Shown in pieces: positions 57,237 through 64,000 of a stretch of 64,000 nt of DNA. The notes under the pieces were generated by a model. It was not told the origin of the DNA and searched no databases. It saw only the letters and a program-made list of their open reading frames with translations. The DNA is from Earliella scabrosa (Eukaryota > Basidiomycota > Agaricomycetes > Polyporales > Polyporaceae): NCBI GenBank assembly GCA_022605405.1, contig JABYQQ010000004.1, positions 124,001 to 188,000 on the forward strand. The letters run 5' to 3'. Position 1 is the first letter of the stretch. The number at the start of each line of letters is the position of its first letter. The position numbers and the translations under genes were made by a program.

Positions 57237-58446
57237 AGCTTCAAGTTCTCGAAGTCAAAAGATGTGGCGCTCACTCAATTGGACGCCCCATAGGTGAAGT
57301 ATTCACTCCAGCTGCTGCACGATACGTCGCACTGCAAGATCGCTTTCTAGTTGTCATCCATGTTTCGCTGTTATATTGTCGCGTTGTCTTATATCTGGCC
57401 CTGCTCTGATGTATATCTCTCTGCCCACAACCCATGTACATATCCCCGTCTATCGGACACTCACTTCACGATAGCGCACTTATCAAGACTCACCTCCCTG
57501 CTGGAATCAAGATGCACCAAGCTGTTGTTCTCTCCAAGGCGACCCTGGCTTTCAAACCGTGGACGGCATCAATGTGCGCCAGCCACACCACACGTAAGGA
57601 TAGCAAGTCGTGTGAAATCGCAAGGAGCAAGAGGTTGTGCTATCTCCTCCATCGCCATGCTGTCGACCTAAACAAGAGCGGAGAGTCAATGTCAACTCGA
57701 CCAGGCGACGTGAAGGCGCACCAAAGCCTCAAATTACACAACATACCTACCAAATGACTGATGTACTTTGTAATGGTCATGTCCACAGTCCTCCAGACTT
57801 CCCGGGCGAAGATCGAAGCACGGTCACGGTCGGACAAGGGCGAGGCGAACACGAACTTCTAGCTCCAGCGTGCGCGTCCATAACGTAAATGCGTCCCGTA
57901 GGTTGGACGGGCCCGAGAGTCGGCGATGCCGCTGGGCGGGAAGGTACCAGATAGACTGTGGAGATTGAAGGTGCAGTGCTCTCAATCATGGTGACTGTAC
58001 AGTCCACACGCCGAGGGTCTGCGTCCGTGCTTATGCCGCCAACATGTCACCTGAATGGCACCGGCAGTTGCTATTTACCACTCCGAGACACGCGCAGGAG
58101 GAATGGCAGCTACATCATCGGCCGTCGCAACAACATGGGTCTAGCTCTCAATCGGAGATGGGCAGAGATGGAGACGGGCATTGAGCGCAAGTAAAACAAA
58201 GTGAGCAGGCAATCGCGGGGAGACCCACTCCGCAACGAAGCGAGTATCGTCGTGTATATAAGAGACCCAATAATATATCCTATAACGATTAGTGTACGCC
58301 ATAAGTTAGACAAGATGACGGAGCAGCTATGGTACTGCAAGGAATGATCGTCCAGTCGATAAGGAATGGTACATAGAGTTGAGGGATGTGTCCGGGTTCA
58401 AGTGAGCGGGATTATGTCGGTGCGACCTAGTCGCAGCGAATCGGCA
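57237..58446. other. Convergent intergenic region
   Basis: 1.2 kb between the kinase stop and the laccase stop. Short frames only; it presumably contains both 3' UTRs. Confidence 0.45.
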
Positions 58447-60713
58447 CTAGTTAGTGAGCGTCGTGTTGGTGTCTTGGTAGTAAGTCGGGCAGAGCTGCTC
58501 CCATGCGACTGATATGGGGTGTCAAGGGTCAGAACAGTATCGTCATCACGGAGCGCGCAGGACTCACCCGGAACGGGGTTTACAGCGGCGGTATCCGGAG
58601 CGTCTTCAGCAAAGACGATAGCCAGTCCCGTGTTCAGATGGAAGTCAACGTGGCAGTGGAGGAACCACGGGCCCGGATTGTCGGTCTACGCGCGGGAGTC
58701 AGTCAATTTCAGTGCTTCCGTAAGGGCGAATAACTTACCACAAAACGAATCGTAACGTTGTCCCCGTTGAAGCCTGTGTCCACGGTATCGCGCCTGACCG
58801 GGTTCGCGTAATTGTATTCGGTGCTCCCAGCACTACGCACAACCCAGAAGGAGTGCTACAGAGAGAAGATGTCAGTCACAACATCGCGATTCCCGTACGA
58901 TATGACGTACCCCGTGAAGATGGAAAGGATGAGGCCCACCAACTACATTGCCTGCTGGGATCGACACTTCGATGGTCGCATTTGGGGGAAGACTATACAC
59001 GCTGCCCTGAGGCAAGAGCGACTGGGGTGCGACGTTACCGCTCAGGATTTGGAGCAGAACGGGAACATTGGGCGGAATGAAGGGAACGCCATTCATGGCA
59101 AACAGACCATCCGACTGGTTCTGCAAAAGGACACGTCAACCAGGAGCGGAGTGATAGCAATGAAGGAGGAAACATACGAAGCTCAGGTCGAAGTTCAACG
59201 CCAGATCTACTCCTCCTGGGTATGGCAGCCCGGGCTACAGTAAAGTTAGAGCCAGAGGAAGATGTTCCATGATGAGGAAACTTACAGCAGCGGGGTCATC
59301 CAACGGGTGCAAGTCGGTCTCGTTCAGAGGGAGCCTTGGAGTCGTCTGGTTGGTGGTCGGCTCTACCTCTGGGGCACCCTTGTAGCGCAGGATCGCTGAG
59401 TTGATGCCATTTGCAAATCCTTGACCTCCCGGCCTGACGTTGTTTGGGTCCGCACGAATCCAGTAGTTGCCCACCGGCTGGTCCGCATTGACCTGAAACA
59501 GAATGCCGTTGGTACACCGCATGCCGATGTTTCGTTAAGGACTTACCACGATTGAGTAGCGCTGCGCAGCGTAGATTTGAATCTTGTCCACTGTCAGCGG
59601 CTGGGTGTTCTCGCCGTCAGCCTCGATGATCGTCATGTCGTGCCCGTCGATGGTGAAGTTGTAGTTGGGGTCGCAGGAGATGCTTATGAGGCGGAAGCGG
59701 TAGCTATACGAGAAGACGTCTAAGCGATCACGATCAGAGCTGGGGCGGGGTGCACATACCGCTTGCCTTGTTCGACGTTGATCACTGCAAGTTCCGCCGT
59801 CGGATCGTCCACAAACCGACCAAGCCCGTTGATCAAGGTGCTGTCGGACATCCTAGAGCGATATTCAGTATACGCCTCCTTACTAAGGATAGATAGAGGA
59901 CTTACGCGGGGATAGGAACCTGGCTAGACGGAAGGTGGTACCAGTCCGCTAGAGTGATGATCGTGCTCTCTGCAAACGTCCACCATGAGGGCTATGAGAG
60001 ATGACTAAGAGATAGATACCAACCATCATCGACGTCGTAGAGGCCCGCATGAGGATCATGCCTGTCATACACCACCAGCGGCCCGCGAAGGCCGTCACAG
60101 TACTGAGTAGCAAGGTGGCTGTGGTACCAGAACGTGCCTATTATGCGATGAGGCGCTTAGAACTACAGCCATTTCCCATGACGCAGTACTGGTCGGACGC
60201 ACCGGCTTGGTCGGGGACGCGGAAGTCGTACAGGAACGAGTTGCCCGTTGTAATCGGACATTGAGTGACCCACGCGGGACCGTCTGCCCAGTTGGTTGTG
60301 TGCTGAAATAGCCCATGCCAATGCTGCGCGGTGGTGACACTAGTCAGTAGTGTCTCGTCTCTGGGCGAGTGCATCGAGTACATACGATAGTCGTTGGTGT
60401 CAACAGCGTGGTGTTGGTGAGATTGTCCTCGACGTTAATGCGGAAATGGTCGCCCTGGCCGCAAAGATGAATGTCAACTAATCGAGCGACACGCGACGAC
60501 ATGCTAGTATCGCACCTTGAAGCCCTGGATCAGCGGTCCGGGGAAGGTTCCGCCAGCGAGGACAGTATCGCGAGAAAAGCCATCGGGAGCGATGACCTTG
60601 TTCACGATCTCGAGGTCGGTCCGAGGACCGAGGGGACGGACGGCACCCAGTGCCTTGCCAGTCAAAGCGAACAGCGCGAGAGCACTCGCGAGGCGAAGGC
60701 GAGTGAGAGACAT
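58447..60713 (-). CDS. lcc: Secreted laccase (multicopper oxidase)
   Basis: Oxidises phenols and other lignin-related substrates with reduction of O2 to water, outside the cell. ATG 60713 gives the signal peptide [19 protein letters not shown], cleaved near KALG. The gene has about ten or more introns. All four copper motifs are present: HWHGLFQ (L1), [14 protein letters not shown] (L2), HPFHLHG at an exon end (L3) and [17 protein letters not shown] (L4). In L4 the residue ten after Cys is Leu, as in Leu-type class II laccases. The last exon, after a GTGAGT...CAG intron, reads [19 protein letters not shown], with the stop at 58447. A TATA-like box lies 64 bp upstream. Length, about 500 residues, is normal for the family. 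It is a hallmark gene of white-rot and litter fungi. Confidence 0.95.
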
Positions 60714-60776
60714 GGCGAAGAAGGTGGTACTGGTGTGTCCGGTGAATGGTGAGGTTCTCCGCCTCCCTCGCGCACC

Positions 60777-60784
60777 CTTATATG
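60777..60784 (-). promoter_or_regulatory. TATA box of the laccase gene
   Basis: CATATAAG on the minus strand, about 64 bp upstream of the laccase ATG. Inducible laccase promoters usually have such a box. Confidence 0.55.
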
Positions 60785-61999
60785 CACTTGCAAAAGCTCG
60801 CTAAAGCTGCAATGGTCATCCTTCGCTATCCCCACTGTACTGTGTTGTCACCGCACCGCGACCCTTGCGTAGATTGAAAGCGGTACACAAGCCACCATTT
60901 GTCAACCTGCGACGGTACGCGATGTGACTCGCCGGGGTGGTACGCGCGCAACGCGGCCTCTGTGGCGAAGTAGGGCGACTCGCCTTTACTGCCAAGGTCC
61001 CCGTCGCGCCCGCATGCGCAGTTATGTATAATCCAGATCGGCACCCTATTATGGGCAGCGACGGTCAACGACTGAGTGCCGTGACAGGTGCGGATCCATT
61101 GGTTACGCGCCTTGCCGCTGGAATGAAGGTATGAAAACCATGTATGGTACACGCACTCTCGCGATGTTCGCAGAAAGGACTCACCGCACTGGCTCCTCTT
61201 GCATGTCTCATGCTCGTCCTCTTGCGTTCGCTTTGTCGCTCGACCAGTAGACTGGTCACCCAGAATTGAGAGATGGATATTTCGGTTCACCGTCACCGCG
61301 GCGCGTTTATGCTGCGAAGGACCAGGCAAGCTCTAGCCTATACCTATTGCTGGGAGGACTCAGTGAAACGACGTGGAGCGTTTGGCATGCAGCTGCTCCA
61401 TTCCGATCCGGGAGCAGATCGGAACCTACGAATTTGCTCAGCACAGGTAGTCGCGGCGATAGTAGCACATCTTCATGCGGTCAAGCTGTTTATCGTCAAC
61501 GAGCGGCGGGCAATCTGTCCATAGCGGTGGGTCGTCCGCGTCATGAGGTACTTTTGCGGAGCATAAGCATCAGTACGCCTCGCGCACAGTGACAAGCCCA
61601 CACAATCACCGCGGCTCGTCAGCGTCCCGGAAGGCTGCGGTCAACACCAGGTACTGCCGGAGTGTCCATGGAATGAACAGTAAGCGTGCCGCCACCAAAC
61701 GCTATGTGTTCGAGCTTACCAATATCGACGCTTGCTTCCGCCGCGGGGCACTTGCGGTTGACATTTAGTGACCCATTTGAGGTGGTCGGCCGCACGTTGC
61801 CACGGCGGAACCGGCTGACACAGATAATACGGGTGTATAGCGGATGTAACATTGGCATGCGCTGAACAGGAGTGTTACACAGGGTCTATGAATACACATT
61901 CCCTGAGCGATCGAGTACCATTAGTAGGATAGACTTGCGACATCTGAAATACCTACCTCCACACACATTGCCACCAAGGACGGGCCATATGGAGGCTGC
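60785..61999. other. No recognisable gene
   Basis: A 167-codon minus-strand frame (60826-61329) and an 79-codon one (61619-61858) are open. A short stretch in another frame (FCEHRESACTIHG) faintly resembles REHRESVYAEQ of P6, so a decayed family copy is possible. Nothing here is firm. Confidence 0.4.
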
Positions 62000-63523
62000 T
62001 CAGCCTTCTTCGTCCATAGGCTGAACGCCAGCGTTTTTCCACCAGGAGGTCGGACCCAGCCCTTGTTCCGACATAGAGCACTGCAGGTAACAACATGTCA
62101 ACCCACTGCGAACTGCCAGACTGCACCGAGTGACGTACGGTGATCGTATACGGTGGACGGCGGTTCTCTCTCGCTTGCTGTACACCTTCATGCGCTTTGG
62201 GCGGACCCGGCTCGTCGTCATGAAACTCGTCTGCTTCTACCCGCACTCTGACGACGTCTCCCGCGTCGATGTACATCCGGTCTGTCAGGGCCGAGTCCAG
62301 CAGGTCATGCGAAGACGTGGCCTCGCTGTCAGGTAGCCAGAAGTGGGCGCGTTCCTTCGGGTCACTGCAGGTGCGGATCAGTAACTGTTTCATATATAAA
62401 TAAACTCGCGGCGAGCACAATAGCACAATTTCAGCCACACGGCTCAGGACATGCTCTGCCGAGCGCGTAGGTCCACACGGAGACCGGTCAGGGTTATGGA
62501 ACGTATCGCCCACTAGTGGCGAGTATTGCGCAGTGAGCTGAGCGCTGCGAACACTCGAGCGAGCAACTTCAAGCGCGGTAGATTAAAGTTTGTGCAAGGA
62601 ACGGAGAGAGCATCAAAAACGGACCATAGCCATGCTTCAAATTTGGCATGTTCGCGTTTCATCTGGTCATTGTTTCGGCCACACCTACCTCCTCATCCGC
62701 GCCAGTGGCGTGAAATTGGGAAGCCCCGTCTACCTTTGGGAGCTCTAGAGATTCCTGATTCTTGTCCTGGTTGAAAGAAACCAGATGCAAGAAGGCCAAG
62801 TCAAAGGCGCACGGAATCGCGGGCAGAACTGAGCTCGCTGGTCTGCTTCAGACCACCAGGCGTTCTTTGCGCGACTCAACTGCTTGGAAACCTTCACAAA
62901 CGATCGCAAGGATCTCAAGTGAGAAATACCAACTATGTGGGAGGTACGAATTGGCGGCGAGTGCTCCCCGATGCTCGAGAGAAGACAAAGATGTACTCAC
63001 AATGCGGAGGGTTCCGGTAAGTACACCAAAGGCACGTAGATATCATCGAAGAATCCAACGGATACTAAACACGCAGGGTCACAAATATGGCAGGAATGCG
63101 CTAGCACCATATGGGAAGACGTACGGCGTACACCGTCCTCGTCTGAGGACTTTACTTTTGCGAGTATGACTTCCGAAGCAAATGGTCTGAACACCACCAA
63201 GCGGAAGATGACTGTGCGAATTCGGTAGTGGTCTTGACGTGACGGCATGGCTCACTCACCAACCTTTGTACCACAGACAGCCGTCCCCGTACCTCACCTT
63301 CCCCTCCCCGACCTCCGCAAGATCGAAGACGCATATACAGAGTCCCACATCGTGGAGTACACGATTCGCATATTTCTTATTGAGTTCATTGGTGATCGCT
63401 TGTTCTGGTGGGAGGCCAAACTGAGAGGGTTGTACCGCAACCGTGTCCTGGGTGTGTTCATGAGCCCTGCGGCTTACATGCGCATCAACGAGAACGAACC
63501 TTGATAATGGAGAGCTGGAACAT
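62000..63523 (-). CDS. RPC25: RNA polymerase III subunit RPC8 / Rpc25
   Basis: The Rpb7-like stalk subunit of RNA polymerase III, needed for initiation. Exon 1 from ATG 63523 is only MFQLSIIK. Exon 2 gives DTVAVQPSQFGL, NELNKKYANRVLHDVGLCIC and FDLAEVGEGKVRYGDGCLWY. Exon 3 gives VIFRLVVFRPFASEVILAK and exon 4 VGFFDDIYVPLVYLPEPSA. After an unusually long intron (62365-63000, 636 nt) come FDPKERAHFWLPD, DRMYIDAGDVVRVRVEADEF and HDDEPGPPKA. The last exon gives CSMSEQGLGPTSWWKNAG and stops at 62000 (PMDEEG). The N-terminal SHS2-like part and the OB-fold are both complete. The match to fungal RPC8 is strong throughout. The carrier gene starts 250 bp away on the other strand. Confidence 0.93.
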
Positions 63524-63772
63524 CCCAAGTTCTCTCAGAGTCCCACCCAACACGCCTCCTCCGGGAATTCAAGAGCGAAGAATGAGGCGACTTCAGTCGT
63601 TGAAGATGAACCAGGTCGAGATCAAGGTCGAACGGAACTTCCGAGTCGCAGCGGCCCAGAGGTCTCCAGCGCCAATCTAATCTAATCTTTGCCGCGCCAA
63701 AAATTCAGGTACTCCAATGCCGACGCTGCTACGCGGCATTTCGTAGACCTGGTCATCGTCCACCACCTCCCC
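63524..63772. promoter_or_regulatory. Bidirectional promoter, RPC25 / RIM2-type
   Basis: The two start codons lie 249 bp apart on opposite strands, so this short region must serve both genes. No TATA box is evident. Confidence 0.5.
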
Positions 63773-64000
63773 ATGGCTAACACACCTCCGCAACCCGCCT
63801 CAGGTCCCTCGACGAGCAGTTGGCTTCCGGCGAAGTCATGGCATCACTTTGTGGCCGGAGGGTGAGCTACTCTCCCACATTCAGAGTCGCAAGACATGTC
63901 TAACGAACGCCGTGCAAACGCAGTATGGGTGGGATGTGTGGAGCAATCGTCACGAGTCCGTTCGATGTTGTGAAGACGCGTCTTCAATCGGACTTGTTTC
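63773..64000 (+). CDS. RIM2: Mitochondrial carrier, RIM2 type (3' partial)
   Basis: ATG 63773 opens MANTPPQPASGPSTSSWLPA, then KSWHHFVAGG. A 67-nt intron (GTGAGC...ACGCAG) is followed by MGGMCGAIVTSPFDVVKTRL ending at the window edge with QSDLF. The PFDVVKTRL segment is the carrier signature Px[DE]xx[KR]x[RK] at the end of the first helix. The GGMGGMCGAIVTSPFDVVKT context matches Rim2, the pyrimidine nucleotide carrier of the inner mitochondrial membrane. Only the first helix is visible, so other carriers of this subgroup are possible. Confidence 0.8.

Noticed and set aside
60826..61329. 167-codon minus-strand frame downstream of RPC25 and upstream of the laccase
   Set aside because: No motif, odd composition and no support from neighbours; only a faint resemblance to part of P6 in another frame.
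1..64000. tRNA, rRNA or CRISPR features
   Set aside because: No convincing tRNA B-box with matching arms, no rRNA sequence and no regularly spaced repeats were seen by eye; a tRNA scan could still find one.

Overview
The window is nuclear DNA of a filamentous basidiomycete, most likely a wood-decaying member of the Polyporales. Nearly all genes are split by GT-AG introns of about 45-100 nt with CTGAC-like branch sites. The gene content is typically agaricomycete: a secreted laccase, a basidiomycete-type DUF6533 membrane protein, many F-box proteins, an expanded MYND-like family and a Ty1/copia retroelement. I assembled genes by joining reading frames at splice signals, so outer limits are firmer than some internal exon borders.

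Layout. 0-4.4 kb: the 3' part of a copia retrotransposon with an uninterrupted pol frame and a 3' LTR. 4.4-23 kb: accessory-looking DNA with a DUF6533 membrane protein, a small secreted cysteine-containing protein, two members (P1, P2) of a local zinc-finger/helical family, a 978-bp non-autonomous transposon just upstream of P1, an F-box gene with a frame break, a one-span membrane protein ending in a PPPY motif, and two more F-box genes. 24.5-27.6 kb: tandem family members P3 and P4. 28-43 kb: a conserved housekeeping core of STE13-type dipeptidyl aminopeptidase, DNM1-type dynamin, a BCS1-like AAA ATPase with a micro-exon tail, 3.2 kb without a recognisable gene, and SYS1. 43.4-49.7 kb: P5, an unknown protein, P6 and an F-box gene paralogous to the one at 19.7-21.1 kb. 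51-64 kb: an SDR oxidoreductase, a 45-residue peptide that looks like a lipopeptide mating pheromone precursor, an FHA-kinase (Cds1/Rad53/Chk2), a laccase, RNA polymerase III subunit RPC8/Rpc25, and the start of a RIM2-type mitochondrial carrier.

How genes relate. The housekeeping genes serve separate processes: secretory-pathway proteolysis, mitochondrial fission, Golgi trafficking, the DNA-damage checkpoint, Pol III transcription and nucleotide transport. The accessory genes are mostly two expanded families, F-box and MYND-like. Their order is roughly mirror-symmetric around the 28-43 kb core (F-box, P3, P4 | core | P5, P6, F-box), which suggests an old inverted segmental duplication or repeated local copying. 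The most interesting items are the pheromone-like peptide without a visible receptor, the six-member MYND-like family, the hAT-like miniature element, and the phase-0 micro-exons in the AAA ATPase tail. I found no rRNA, no convincing tRNA and no CRISPR array.
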